In this document: positions 1 through 11,127 of the stretch, piece by piece
Layout of the letters: every line of letters begins with the position of its first letter
Numbering within the stretch: position 1 is the stretch's first letter
Source: Alentia gelatinosa
Taxonomy: Eukaryota; Annelida; Polychaeta; Phyllodocida; Polynoidae
Assembly: GCA_950022655.1 (NCBI GenBank)
Contig: OX465584.1
Span: 24,773,469-24,837,468 of the forward strand
DNA length: 64,000 nt
Direction: 5' to 3'
The notes under the pieces: model-generated
What the model was told of the DNA's origin: nothing
Database searches by the model: none
The model's input: the letters and a program-made list of their open reading frames with translations, nothing else
Made by a program: the position numbers and the translations under genes

Positions 1-1314
1 CGACAGGAATATTATGGGAATAGACAATCATAGGCTAAATAGAACGTGACAAAGAAAATGTAGGGTAATATACATTTTAGAATTATGTTATGTCACTGAA
101 GATATTTTATGGCAATAAGACGGGGATTTGAACCTCCCCACAGAAGTTCAGCCCCATGTAGCCAATGCTCAATTGTGTCCATGTTTTCTTGGACTCCCTG
201 ATGCAAGAAAATCCACATTAAAGATATTTCCACTTTTTTTTACTGATTCCAACTGACATCCTGGTTCATATTGTTCACAGAGCAGGAATGGTACCAAGAA
301 TTTATACATACTTAACACTACATTGTCCCATAGTGACAAAAGCGGCGGAGTTTAGGGGGTCATGTGTTTTATATAGACTACACTTACGGCGCCCCATAGT
401 GTGCAGGCCTAGGGTATGTGGCAGTGAAAAGAGTAGGTTGAGGTAGGTTTATAATGATTCCTAATGACCACCCAACATATTGACATGGATCAAGCGGGAC
501 CCTGCCAGGGTAAATCTGCTAAACGTGCTGAAGGAGGGTTGAAGGCTGGTCACGAGTGGTCGATAGACACACACTTACAGGCCGTTAACCCGCCACCGCA
601 CCCCTCTACAGACTGAAACAAATAAAGAATTTGTATTTTTTTAGGTGTTTTCGCCACCTCCTGTAAAAACTGAAACAAATAAAGAGACATTTTCTGGCAG
701 TGAGTCCATGTTTTATTAGGATTTCCCTATATGTACATATGATTACAATCTCTGATTTACACTTTATTATGTAATGTTTGAATTTAATTGTTTAGACTTC
801 AACGCAAATAACCTTTGTAAAAGACATGTAAGGTGCGATCAGAAGAAGGCTAGGCCAATATTTGGCTAGTATGAGTTATATATTGAAGAAAATACACAAC
901 ACTTGCGTAAAATATATATTGAAGAAAATACACAACACTTGCGTAAAATGTAGGGTATAGATCATATAAATTGTATTTCTGTAACGATACATTTTCCGTG
1001 TTTATTCAGTCTCTTTAAGTTAGCAATTTCCACTTGAAAATATTTCCTATAAATTTTGTCAAGACTCCAACTGACATCCCTGCTAACTAATGACCATGAA
1101 TTTTTCTTATAGCTAAAGTTCATTTCTTATAGTGTAATATATGGAGACATAGTTAGTGGCTGAATAAAATCTTGTCCCGTGTTCTTTTGTGTCGGAAATA
1201 CAAACCGAGGTCGACAACCATTTGAAGAGAATGGATGTTGCCATCAAATGCCTACTTGGAATTGATATTTAAGAGCGAAAGACTCAGTTGTTCTCTTTTT
1301 TGTGTGTTTTACAG
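1..1314. other. Intronic or upstream sequence of the LMF2-like gene
   Basis: No coding exon recognised. LMF2 exons that should precede 1315 are not seen here, so they lie beyond the left edge. A minus-strand RNA polymerase III B-box-like word (reverse complement of 124-134, matching GGTTCRANNCC) sits in a GC-rich stem context at about 115-140 and may be a tRNA-derived SINE fragment; no A box was found. A 36-bp unit is tandemly duplicated at about 878-949 with almost no divergence. Sequences at 205-265 and 1025-1082 share the word CCAACTGACATCC, which also ends an element near 9.9 kb. Confidence 0.5.
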
Positions 1315-1441
1315 TTAATGCTGCAGGTACTCATCATCCTAACTGGAAATTACAACTACTTCAACCTGCTAACTGTGACGCTGTGCATCAGTCTGCTTGA
1401 CGATAATTTCCTGCGCCGCTGTATGGGCAAACCAGCACGCT
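1315..1441 (+). CDS. LMF2: LMF2-like gene, internal coding exon (first visible)
   Basis: Reads [16 protein letters not shown] followed by [14 protein letters not shown]. This is the very conserved membrane segment of the lipase maturation factor domain (DUF1222/LMF family), where vertebrate LMF2 has almost the same residues. LMF proteins are multi-pass ER membrane proteins needed for folding or assembly of secreted lipases; this is best established for LMF1 and less so for LMF2. A pyrimidine-rich tract and acceptor TTTTACAG end at 1314; donor GCT|GTGAGT follows 1441. The exon leaves phase 1, joining 3012 to restore a Cys codon. The exon end and donor are echoed twice just downstream (see 1422-1545). 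The gene's 5' exons are outside the window. Confidence 0.9.
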
Positions 1442-1545
1442 GTGAGTTTACGTACCTTTACTTATAATCATGGGCAAACCAGCATGCTGTAAGTTAACGT
1501 ATCTTAACGTGTAATTATTGGAAAACCAGCACTCTGTAAGCAGGG
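1422..1545 (+). repeat. Tandem echoes of an exon end plus splice donor
   Basis: The word GGCAAACCAGCACGCTGTGA at the end of the 1315 exon recurs as GGCAAACCAGCATGCTGTAA near 1470, and again as GGAAAACCAGCACTCTGTAA near 1518. The spacing is about 48 bp. The copies carry potential GT donors. Only the first is in frame with the exon as modelled. Confidence 0.75.
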
Positions 1546-1816
1546 ATGCAAGTTCGCCGACAATTGACGGAAATCAGAAATTTCTGCATCTTGAAATATG
1601 ATCATTAATAAAGTAGGAAAATCATAAAATAAAACTATATTCCGCAGTCAGTACTTTGGCGGCAGTTAAACGCGCCAAGGGCCGTTGACACTGCCGTCAG
1701 AGTTCCGTCAAGTGCCGAAATTTTGTTTTAAGGCCCCCCCCCCCCCCCGAATACGCCCCAGTTTTGTTTGTGTTTTTGTTTCCGACTTTTTCATCAGTCC
1801 CGACTTTCATCCCTGT
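1546..1816. mobile_element. Short TIR element (MITE-like), about 270 bp
   Basis: The left end CAGGGATGCAAGTTC and the right end GACTTTCATCCCTG are imperfect inverted repeats. A run of 15 or so C residues lies inside at about 1734-1749. A larger relative with similar ends (CAGGGATGCCAGTT and AATTGACATCTCTG) lies at 9479-9902. No coding content. Confidence 0.45.
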
Positions 1817-2776
1817 GTAAGGGTACGTCCCTTTTGTTTGTAATTATGGGAAAACTAGTTGTCATATGCCTTAATGTCGCCAAACACATATTTTCATAGT
1901 GTATACTTTTGACAAAAGAATCAGTGATTTTCTGTACAGAAAAAAATGCATCTTTTTAACCTTTTTATATCAAAGTATTTAATATATATCAGTAATCATT
2001 AAAATACGTTTCCCTTCTGTTACTATGGAAACGAGCATGATGCTGTACTTTTTGGAACAAACGAGCATCATATTCAGATTCCTGAGGTCATAATTGACCA
2101 ACATGGCAAGTCTCAGCCAGGAGACTCTTGGGTGTCATTGTGACCAATTTTTAAGGGCCTTTTTGACACTTTGCTCCCCGACTAAAATGAGGCCTGCAGG
2201 TCACAAGGATGATCTGACTGGAAACTCATTGTCGAGGTAGCATCTACTGTGATAAGAATACATATGTATTGTGCCCACTTCCTTTTTTAAAATATCTTTT
2301 TGTATAGCGTTCATTTCTGAGAGTTACATTCGATGGCCTTTGCTTGTGAGAGTTACTCAGTGGGGTCGAGACCCTTCAAATTAGAACCATTCACATCCAA
2401 TCTTTATAGAAATGTACTCATCTGAATATACATAAACTTAATCTATATGGGAACGCTAAGTTTTTTTGTCTTTTTTTGTTTACTGATAATATTCCATAGA
2501 CATTTTGCCTGGCGGCAGGTTTTGTGTATCTATAATTTTATGGTTGAACATGCTATGTTTATAACAGAAAGAGAACCAAGGGTGGTAACACTCAGATAGG
2601 CTTTAGGCAGTTTCCATTTATAATTACAAAATGTAAAAATACAAAAAAAAATGGAAGCAAGCTATTACCACCTAGAATTATACAGCTGTACAATCGATAA
2701 ACCGAATTGAATGTGTTATTCTGTAAAATCACATGGACAAATCTTGTACCACTAAAAGGATGAATAAATACACATA

Positions 2777-2975
2777 TTGTATTTATCATCCACCTTTTCT
2801 GGACAAGTGGCATGTCGATATCAGTTCGTTTTGGTTATGAACTTTTTTTCTGTACGCACTATTTTTCCGTATGCGCCACCCGGAGCATACAACATATCCG
2901 TATGTACCGGGTATGTCCATACAAACTCCCTATGTGTTTTCTATGGACACTTTGTATTAGGTGGGTGATAAAAAT
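2777..2975. mobile_element. MITE-like element, copy A (about 200 bp)
   Basis: Begins TGTATTTATCATCCACC and ends with TTAGGTGGGTGATAAAAATG, so the termini are imperfect inverted repeats (TTTATCAYYCACC). The interior carries TACGCACTATTTTTCCGTAT. A second copy with the same terminal and internal words lies at 23091-23238. Confidence 0.55.
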
Positions 2976-3011
2976 GCAGAGTGACTGAGTGTTGGGTCGT
3001 ATTGGTTGTAG

Positions 3012-3167
3012 GTGAGGACGAGGACACGCTGGTGGGCGCGGGGCGGGCCGGCATGGTCATCCGCCTCCTGCTCAACCTGGCCGTCTACGGGGGGCTGGTG
3101 TACGGAGCCGTCGTCCTCTTCACCCTCCGCCCCGGGACCAACCCCATCCGCATCGACTCGGCCATCT
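3012..3167 (+). CDS. LMF2: LMF2-like gene, internal coding exon
   Basis: Encodes the segment from EDEDTLVGAGRAG through a hydrophobic stretch (MVIRLLLNLAVYGGLVYGAV) to FTLRPGTNPIRIDSAI. Position and pattern match the charged linker and next transmembrane helix of LMF2. Acceptor GGTTGTAG precedes 3012 and donor TCT|GTGAGT follows 3167. It enters and leaves in phase 1, so it joins the 1315 and 4748 exons cleanly. Unlike the surrounding introns the exon is strongly GC-rich, as are most exons of this gene. Confidence 0.85.
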
Positions 3168-3296
3168 GTGAGTACTGCTCCCTCCTACCAAACAGCGATC
3201 CCTTGAGGGCTCCTACATGAAAACCCTTTTCTGTACCTCGTAAACTACAAGGGTTATCGTTTAATGATATGCAAGTCCGTTCTCTAAGTAGTCTTA

Positions 3297-3555
3297 AGGG
3301 CTGATTCCACCAACATGATGGATTTGTTGTGATATATCTTGTAATATCTTAGTGTCGCGATGTGGCGTACCTCTGTTGTCGCAAAACGTAGCTGTACGGT
3401 GTCGGGTTTTGGTGCTCCACCATCGCGATACCTTAAGACACTTCACGACAAATAGGCATGTGATTATTCAAACCTAGCCCGACTTAGCAAGATGGCCAAA
3501 TCGGCCAAATCGTGAATAATCTCGCTATGTCTTGTGTGTCGGTGGAATCAGCACT
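3297..3555. mobile_element. Harbinger-like non-autonomous TIR element (259 bp)
   Basis: Left end AGGGCTGATTCCACC; the right end read inward is AGTGCTGATTCCACC. TTA flanks both sides (3294-3296 and 3556-3558), consistent with the three-base TWA target duplication of PIF/Harbinger transposons. The interior has no ORF. The terminal motif is shared with elements at 22.86, 42.84 and 46.52 kb although the interiors differ. Confidence 0.65.
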
Positions 3556-4747
3556 TTAGCAGTCCATGATGTAGTCCGTAGGTGTTGAATAAAGTTGACC
3601 CACATCTTCCCTGGGTCTTCATGTACAAGCCTACATTATTCGGCGGGCCAGTAATAATAAATACCAAGGACATTGTATTCTAAATGTTTGTACATGCAGG
3701 TGCCATGCCATATGTTGTCATATACCTATGACCGAACATCTATGAAATACTACCGTAGTGACTGGCTATGCGTCGATGACTTAGAAATTAGATAAAATGG
3801 CGTTTTCTTATCAACTTTAGGTACATGTATATGCTAATAAGGAAACATAGTGACTGAGTCGGTAGGGATGGCCGTTCGAGGTATTTTGTCTCTTAAAATC
3901 CGTCCCGACGCCGGAATAACCATAATTTCTCCCATTACTCATTTCTTTTTTTTCTTTTTTAGATTTCTTTATTGGTACCAAAAGAAATTGTTAACATGAT
4001 TCCTTTGTTGTACACTAATGAGGCATGGGTCTTAGTTGTAGTTCAACTAATCTTCAAGACCCAGGCTAATAACAATTACGGTCAGGTATTATATTCACAA
4101 AACAAAGAATCTAAATAAAGTTACATAAAGAGGGTGTTTATCTGGGATGCTGCCATGTGACCAGTGAATACACAGTACATATGGAACAAGGCGCACATGT
4201 CGATCGTCCTACATCAAATTGTATTTACACTAAATAACTATTTTGATTTTGTTAGAGCCTTGAACGACGTGTAATTTTGAGCGTTATGTACAATAGGGAG
4301 CTCGTTCCTCTCTCAGTTGAGGGGAGGGGAGACTTGGTTGTTACATTGTTGGAGTCTGTCTTCCGCTTGATGATCAAGACAGCGAGGCAGTCAGTTCGAC
4401 CAAGGGAGGATGCACACCTGTTTCTCAGTAGAGAAGTTAGAGTGTGATACTATGTATCTGGCTGAACCATGTACATAGATGTATATATACATTTGTGTGT
4501 ATATACATGGTCGATTCTCATTTCATGGTCACCAATTGGCAAAATTTTGATCAAAAATAGAATAAACCAAAGAGGAGAGGTAGAAGAAACTTTCCAGAAA
4601 GTTGGGAACATTAACTATGAAAACTAATCTTTCCAGTTTAGTTTAAAGAAATAAAATAGCGATACCGAGCGTATGTTTGTTATATTGCTGTGATAAAGTA
4701 TGTACAAATTACCTAACCGCTAAGAGGTATTTATCTCCATCATTCAG
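3556..4747. other. LMF2-like intron, remainder
   Basis: No gene seen. 3579-3620 carries a dispersed repeat (GTTGAATAAAGTTGACCCAC) also present at about 32020-32055. 3718-3756 shares the words ACCTAT and TGAAATACTACC with 55019-55054. AT-rich palindromic words occur at about 4470-4510. Confidence 0.5.
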
Positions 4748-4853
4748 CCTTCACGGACAAGGACTTGGCCAAGTTCCTGCAGTACTCGGTGCCCATCTCT
4801 ATCTGGATCGGATCTCTGTCGCTCGGCTGGGAGATCCTCAAGACACTCCTCAA
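4748..4853 (+). CDS. LMF2: LMF2-like gene, internal coding exon
   Basis: Encodes SFTDKDLAKFLQYSVPISIW followed by IGSLSLGWEILKTLLK, matching the LMF2 segment in which a short amphipathic stretch leads into a membrane helix. Acceptor ATCATTCAG ends at 4747; donor CAA|GTGAGT follows 4853. The exon enters in phase 1 (a Ser codon is split across the junction) and leaves in phase 2. Confidence 0.85.
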
Positions 4854-5462
4854 GTGAGTCTGTTGTGAGGTTCTTTTTTTTTCAGTGATAATACAGAATG
4901 ATCACAGATCCAACTTATAATGTCGGATTTTCTTTGCTTTGTAGTAGTTTACCTTTTCTCGAAAGTACCACTAGGTGCTTCGATTGTGGATAATGCTACC
5001 TCGTTGCTGAGATTGATTCTTCAACCTTGCTCAAGTTGATGAATTTTAATTTTATAATGAGATGGGTTTCCATCAGGTGGCGGGTGCCGTTATCAATGGA
5101 TTGTTATTGTTCGGCTTGCCATAGACTGGTTTAAGCACCGTCTCACGATTTTCAATGGAGTATAAAAACTGGCTACAGCAGTTGCCCTCCAACTACACTG
5201 GCGCTATCTTACAATTTCATGACGAATGATGGCGGAATCACAAATCGCCGTGTGTCATATACTGTAGGGGTATACTTCCTCTATTTCAACAGATGTCGAT
5301 ACACGTTGTTTGCTCTAGCTTGAGGGGGCAATGTATTTACCGTGCGTCTAGAGAGTTGGCTGATTTGAAGGAATACTTGACCAATTATTACCATATGATA
5401 CATGAATACGCTGGGAGGTAGCTCGTTATTGAATTCGCTAATCACGATTGTTTCGCGGACAG

Positions 5463-5562
5463 GTCGTTGGTGAAAGAACGGGGCATGTTCCGGAAGTTAG
5501 TGAGCACTTCCGGTGTGGTCGTCTTTGGAGCTGTCGCCATCGCCATGTTCTCCATTAGTCTT
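5463..5562 (+). CDS. LMF2: LMF2-like gene, internal coding exon
   Basis: Encodes SLVKERGMFRKLVSTSG followed by a membrane helix (VVVFGAVAIAMFSISL). Vertebrate LMF2 has the same arrangement, ending in a LISL-like motif before the lumenal domain. Acceptor CGGACAG; donor CTT|GTAAGT. It leaves in phase 0. From here either 6577 or 7625 can be joined in frame. Confidence 0.85.
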
Positions 5563-6576
5563 GTAAGTACTTCTCATTTTATAAAATCTTCTTGATAAGT
5601 AATGTGGGTATACTACCAACTGTCGCCTCGATCCGTTTCATAAGCTCTTTACACTTCCATGTTAGAGTCAAGTGGACAAATGCCTTTTCATACTCTGATG
5701 CACCGACTGTTTCATCCTACCAGTCGTTTCTAGGTCATTCTCTAGAGCTCATTTCATTGTTTGTTCCTATTGCTAGTACAACTGTATAACAAGTCTAATC
5801 CGTTTTGGGCGAACTAAGCGGGGATCAATTGTAAAATGAAATGAAAAATATTTTTACATAGTGTGACCTGTGTTAATATTCCCTTTAGATGTTTAGGATT
5901 TGTTCTTGAGAGAATTCTTCATTTTATCAAAATTAATGTTTATACACACATGTCTATATTGCTAATGGCCTTTTCAGTTCCAGATTTTTTCTTTGGTCTG
6001 ACCTATGACCTATGACTCTCGTCGGTATTTGACTTGAACAATCTTACATTATCTTCTCTAGTTTTGGACAACCATCCATGACGATTATGAAAAAGAGACA
6101 TATCGACATGATAACCACTTTTGTTTGACACATATTTCAAATGACGACACCTATAATGTTGGACAACTATTTTCTCTAAATGATTTACATATTTGATAAT
6201 TGTATCTGATATTTTTTGATAAAAAATTAAACTGTTTAAGACTTGAACAAAGATTTCAACCTGTTCCTAAACATTTAGATATTTATTTCAAACTGGCAAA
6301 AAAACAAATATTTCTTATTATGTTTCTTTAGATTACGAGGCAATAGCCTTCTGTCTCCAACAAAGACATTAGTAGATATTTTTGATAAATACTTTTTTAC
6401 TTTTTACAAGGCTAAAGACATTGAGTTAAACAAAAATCTTTTACATAACTTTTTTTAAATTTTCACAAGACAGAAGACATTGAGTTATTGTTAGCTAGCA
6501 TTGCTTCTGGCGGTTATTATTGTAGTGGTCGTTCGCTCATGGTTTGTTGACGCGTTGATGACATTGATGCCTACAG

Positions 6577-6692
6577 ATTCCCCACGTTCAAGTAGAGGAG
6601 AGCGCCAAAGGTCTAATCCCACCCTATGCCCGCAAGCTTCACTCGCTGAGTCGCCCGGTCAGAATGACCAGTGCCTACGGACTGTTCAGGAG
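6577..6692 (+). CDS. LMF2: LMF2-like gene, alternative exon a (predicted mutually exclusive)
   Basis: Encodes IPHVQVEESAKGLIPPYARK and then LHSLSRPVRMTSAYGLFRR. It aligns end to end with the 7625 exon (V-E-x-x-A near the start, a central LH, then SxYGLFRR at the end). Both are exactly 116 nt and both enter in phase 0 and leave in phase 2. Acceptor GCCTACAG ends at 6576; donor GAG|GTACAC follows. Because 116 is not a multiple of three, including both exons would shift the frame, so only one can be used per transcript. Compared with vertebrate LMF2 this copy is the more divergent. It has no internal stop, so it looks functional rather than decayed. Confidence 0.75.
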
Positions 6693-7624
6693 GTACACTC
6701 TACCTGCACTCTGACGCACCTCCAGTCTCCGCATCCCTTTCAGTTGTGTTTGTTGACCGTACTCTTGGGTTTTGTTTCGTTGGGCGGCACTGCCTCGCAG
6801 GGTGGTGGTGGTTCAGGTGGTGCCCGTTGTGGCGGCAGTGCCGTGTCCTCCTAAACGTGAGTGTTGCTGTCTTGATTGCGGTCCACTCTGCAGCAGGGGA
6901 TGATTCCTCGTTGCGGATCGACTGGACTAGTGTCTAAGGGTCACCAATAACGGAAACTGACTGAAAGACTTGTTTAAAATATAAAAAAATCACCAACAAA
7001 TAATTACACATTGATGGAAATTTTCAGATATTTGTGAAGATTAGAATGATTGAAAAAGATCCCATTCGGCCTAATTCAAAATATGAACATATTGAAAATT
7101 CAAAAGTCAGCAACCCTCTCCTACTTATTGCATAATGGCTTCTGAGCCTTGTACCAAATTACCAAGGAATGTGCATTCATTTTGTACATACTTGAGTGTG
7201 AGAGCTCATTTAGCCTTACTCCTACCGACTCTAACCGAATGTACAACAAACACAATGTTTTCCAGGTGAAGCAATTGGATAAGGGGCAGTTTTGAGTTTC
7301 AGTCCGAATCAAATCCCCAGGATAAAACAAGTGCTTTGTGTCAAGAATCGCCAAAAATATCCCCAGATGATCCTCCTTTGATTTAATTATTTTTTTCTAT
7401 CAATGTGAATGCTTATACTTTTGGTCAACCCTGGATGCACAACCTTGAAGACAATGCCCATGCCTTATTTTTGGACGAGGTTCTTGATGCATAGCGGCAT
7501 AAGGCATGCCCTGGCTGCTCCGGATACCCCCCTGTCTCATTTCATGCCCATAAATGCCATCCTCTGGTTGTGCCTGACCTTTGTCTGACCTTTGACCCGG
7601 ATTCGATTGGTCTGTTCCCTACAG

Positions 7625-7740
7625 GTAGAGCACACGGCTGTAGAGGAGAATGCACGGCGCAATTTGTGGCCGAGCATTCATCAGTTACACGGAAAGGTCG
7701 ATAAACTAGTCCTCACCAGTTCCTACGGTCTTTTCCGTAG
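7625..7740 (+). CDS. LMF2: LMF2-like gene, alternative exon b (predicted mutually exclusive)
   Basis: Encodes VEHTAVEENARRNLWPSIHQ and then LHGKVDKLVLTSSYGLFRR. The LWPxxHxLxG word followed by SYGLFRR is close to vertebrate LMF2, so this is probably the ancestral copy. Same length (116 nt) and phases (0 in, 2 out) as the exon at 6577. Acceptor TTCCCTACAG; donor TAG|GTAAGC. Segment function: start of the conserved soluble, presumably lumenal, C-terminal domain of LMF proteins. Confidence 0.85.
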
Positions 7741-8405
7741 GTAAGCCGCCCTTGAGTTTGTTTTTTATTCACCGATGAAATTTATAGTGTTGCTTCAAAA
7801 GGAAACTAAAATCAGAAGAAGCAGTTAAAAAAAACAGGGTGAAATCCCTATTGCAATGTGCTTGTGTAAGTTGTATCCACATGTTATCACCCATTGTATA
7901 CTTAATCGCGCTCAACACTAACATTCAGAACATCCTTTTGTTCCCTCATGTTGTCTCCCGACGAAGTACACCTTGCTTTGGCTTTGACAAAAAAAATTAT
8001 CCCAGAACGAGAAATTTGAGGATAATTTTATCCGTTTCTGATGACGTGTTCTTGCCTGTTTGGAAATAACCACTTTGTTAAATAAAATGTAAAAAGATGA
8101 AGACTCACTGGTAGACTTATAACCTTGTAAGAGTCCTAGTATAAGTTAAGTATTCGTAGAGCTAGACCTCCAATTTAGATCACATAATGGTGTTTTAGTT
8201 ACTTCTAAAAAAGTACCATGTAGAAACACCTGCTGATAGATGATAATATACAAAAGTGCTAATAATATACATAAGTATCAATTAGACAATACTTGAATTT
8301 CTGATAAGTTGCATGACGTTTGGGGAAGAGGTTTTGTACAATTTGGCTTCTGACCTGCATGACCTTGGATGATAACCTGCATGACCTTGTTCTCTGTGCT
8401 CGCAG

Positions 8406-8530
8406 AATGACCGGAGTCGGGGGACGACCAGAGGTGATCATCGAGGGAAGCCACTCCATCGATGCCGGCTGGAAGGAGTACAACTTCCTGTACAAGCCAG
8501 GAAACATCTCGGAGAAACCCCCTGTTGTTG
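8406..8530 (+). CDS. LMF2: LMF2-like gene, internal coding exon
   Basis: Encodes [15 protein letters not shown], then a W-containing linker, YNFLYKPGN and SEKPPVV. This is the hallmark of the LMF C-terminal domain (GxGGRPExxxEGS ... YKPGN ... PPVV) and the strongest single identification in the gene, closer to LMF2 than to LMF1. Acceptor GTGCTCGCAG; donor GTTG|GTACGT. It enters in phase 2, finishing the Arg codon of whichever alternative exon precedes it, and leaves in phase 1. Confidence 0.92.
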
Positions 8531-8710
8531 GTACGTTACACTTTACTCCAACTCCATTCAAAGAAGATATCCTTAAAGAGAGAGAAGGCTAAAAACCCGT
8601 CATGCAGCTGAGGTAGACTTTTTGAAAATGTCGAAAATACAATAGCCATGGTGGCACACTTACCTTTTGAATGTCTCCATGACAAATTAACCCACCTTAT
8701 ATAATCATAT

Positions 8711-8839
8711 GCAGTAGAACCCCCGCTTAAGGGACACTCCATATAATGGGGCCCTCGTGGAAGGGGAGGCCTTCCCTGGGAATGGTTCATGTATTAGATG
8801 AAGGGTAGAGGGTTTCCCCTACGCGGGGTTCTACTGTAC
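8711..8839. mobile_element. MITE-like hairpin element (about 130 bp)
   Basis: Left end CAGTAGAACCCCCGCTTAAG and right end CGGGGTTCTACTGTACT are inverted repeats. A partial relative with ACAGTAAAACCCTGCTTAAG lies at about 31387-31470. No coding content. Confidence 0.55.
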
Positions 8840-9039
8840 TGAGGTTAACAACGTACCCTTTTCATTTAAAAAAACCCAGATATGTCTGATACTCCATGGA
8901 TTCAGATACAATTTTATGTAAAAGTGAGATCTCAGTTTCTTCGGATTTCCTTCCAGAATCGGTTATTTTACATATCCCATGTGTTGTACAATTCCACCCC
9001 TCAATTAATCCTATTCGGATAGTAGGAGAGTGTATAGAA

Positions 9040-9118
9040 TTAAAGGCAATTTGCTCGAGTTGTTACAATCATTATTTTCACTTAACACCTCATCAGCAAC
9101 ACCTGGACTAGCATGTTG
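9040..9118 (+). pseudogene. Decayed partial duplicate of the next LMF2 exon boundary
   Basis: CACCTCATCAGCAACACCTG then GACTAGCATG (about 9087-9116) parallels the start of the true exon at 9181 (CACCTCACCAGCCTCGGCTG then GACTGGCAGATG). The upstream intron end is also echoed (ATTATTTTCACTTAA against ATTATCTTCACGCAG). The acceptor AG is lost and the copy stops early, so it looks like a dead tandem duplicate. Confidence 0.6.
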
Positions 9119-9180
9119 AACGTATGCCTAGATTAAAAGAGATAGTTGCTGAAGTTGCTGTACTTATTATCTTCACGCAG

Positions 9181-9294
9181 CACCTCACCAGCCTCGGCTG
9201 GACTGGCAGATGTGGTTCGCGGCTCTGGGCAGCTACCAGCACAACCCCTGGTTCCTGCACCTGTGTTACCGCCTCCTGGACGGGCAGCCTGAAG
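9181..9294 (+). CDS. LMF2: LMF2-like gene, internal coding exon
   Basis: Encodes [17 protein letters not shown], the most conserved motif of the LMF family ([15 protein letters not shown]), followed by a W/F-rich segment [17 protein letters not shown]. Acceptor CTTCACGCAG ends at 9180; donor GAAG|GTGAGC follows 9294. Enters and leaves in phase 1. A decayed copy of its 5' edge lies about 95 bp upstream. Confidence 0.93.
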
Positions 9295-9478
9295 GTGAGC
9301 CAACCCGCCACGCCACCTCCGGGTGACCGCGCCAACTAAGCTCTTCTCTATTTCCTGGTGTTATAGCTCAGAGATGGTAGTTTTCCGCTTTTCCAAGGAG
9401 ATCCTCGTTTACCTTTTCGGTTTATGAAATTTCTTTTCCTTGTGTAAAACAAAGCGAGAATAAATTGGGCTTCAATTC

Positions 9479-9902
9479 AGGGATGCCAGTTTTCAATGTT
9501 TCCATTGAATTCAATGTTTTCATTTTCAGAACAACAAAATGATTCCTTGTGTAATATTGATATACCAGCTGCTAAATAGCCCAATTCAGCCACAGCCCAG
9601 AATCCCCTGCTGAACCTCCCCACTGACCCATGTAAAAACTTGAGCTTTCCCTTGATTCCTACTGTAATGCATAAATTCTGTATTGCAAAAAAAAATATTT
9701 CAATGTTTTTTTCTTACCCCCACTGACAACCCTGGCTTCATTCACACCAATAAACTGGTTTTAAATCTCCCCACATACCTGAGCCCCATTCCATGGTCAA
9801 TGACGATGTGCGTTCAATGTATTCTCAGTCTCTCCGAGGCAGTGAATTCCATATAAGAAATATTTCCTATCATTTTTTCATGACCCCAATTGACATCTCT
9901 GT
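9479..9902. mobile_element. Short TIR element related to 1546-1816
   Basis: Termini CAGGGATGCCAGTTT and AATTGACATCTCTG are imperfect inverted repeats resembling those of the element at 1546. The interior is AT-rich without an ORF. Confidence 0.4.
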
Positions 9903-11024
9903 AGTGCAGCATTATTTGCAGAAGTTAACATCGAGGTATCCTTGAGTCGAGGTTAATGATTCCCGTACAATAATCTATTGGCATCGCAAACAAAATTATA
10001 ATCATTGCAGTTATGTGCTGCTTTATATCTTGGGGGGCCTGAGACATGAATATGTACTTAGCTAGCACGTTTTCTACAATATCAGAATGTTTATAGATCC
10101 TTATGGGGAAAAAAGTAAGAAAAAAATAAGGTAAATATGAAACAGGACAAGACTGGTCAGACAGAATGAGGGGATGGGTGGGGAATGGATTGAGGCAACT
10201 GGTGCAAGAGTTTGGGCAAATAGAAGCAGATGGTCAATAACAATCTTTCTGTTGGATAAGGTGCACAAAATCACTTCAATTAATGTTTTCCCTTTCTCTT
10301 TTTCAATCTGTCCTTATTTTATTCTCCAGGGGACATGTACATTTCATAATTGAAATAAGATGAATAAAAAATACCAACCGTCTGTACATACCAGAGAGTC
10401 ACTGCATTAAATACGAATTCTGCTAAGAGTCACATTCTCTACTCATATTAAGTTACATATCTAGAGGGTTTTGGTCGCCGACATGCATATCAGATTGGGT
10501 TGTAACCACTAGCTCTGTCAGTTAAACCCAATTCCCTATAGAAGAAGAGATTTAAAAACGGTATCGGAATCCCTATTTCTGTTGTGTTCACTCTTTTTTT
10601 CTGTTTTTACGTTTCCAGCATTCACGATTTTAGCTCTGGGAAGAATACGTATCATGCCGTGTACATGTTTAACCAAGTCCCTTAAGTAATTGTAAATGAA
10701 ATTATACTGTCATAAACGAACAATTCGTTATCAGGTATCATTGAACAGTTCAAGGAACACGTGCTCTACAGGATGTATATCTAGGTGCTATTGTTGTTCG
10801 TCTAAATTAGATTAGTGAGTACGTGGCTAGAGCCTTCCTATTACAGCTGATGCTACCTTGAAAATATCACTATCTGTCATGCGTAGAACCTCCCAAAAAT
10901 GTGTGTGTAAATTAAGCTACAATATTACACTTCTTGTAATGTCATCTTTTTTTTATATCTTCTTCTAGTCTATTCAAGAAGTTAGGTTGTAATTCATGAA
11001 TTTGTTCGTTTGTTTTGCTGTCAG

Positions 11025-11127
11025 TGCTGGGTCTTCTTGGAGAGAACCCCTTCCCAGATGGCCCTCCCAAGTATATCCGAGCATCGCTGTACCACTACCA
11101 CTTCGCCAGCGCAGACAAGAGTTCCCG
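11025..11127 (+). CDS. LMF2: LMF2-like gene, internal coding exon
   Basis: Encodes VLGLLGENPFPDGPPKYIRA and then SLYHYHFASADKSSR. This matches the LMF pattern NPFxxxPPxYxRAxxYxYxFS. Acceptor TTTGCTGTCAG; donor CCCG|GTATGT. Enters in phase 1 and leaves in phase 2. The intron before it (9295-11024) contains the TIR element at 9479 and otherwise nothing recognisable. Confidence 0.9.

Noticed and set aside
124..134. tRNA gene on the minus strand suggested by a B-box word
   Set aside because: No A box, acceptor stem or anticodon arm could be assembled; at most a SINE fragment.
6501..6937. Two overlapping plus-strand frames around the 6577 exon considered as separate genes
   Set aside because: They cross the LMF2 alternative exon in the wrong frames; the conserved reading frame ends at the 6692 donor.
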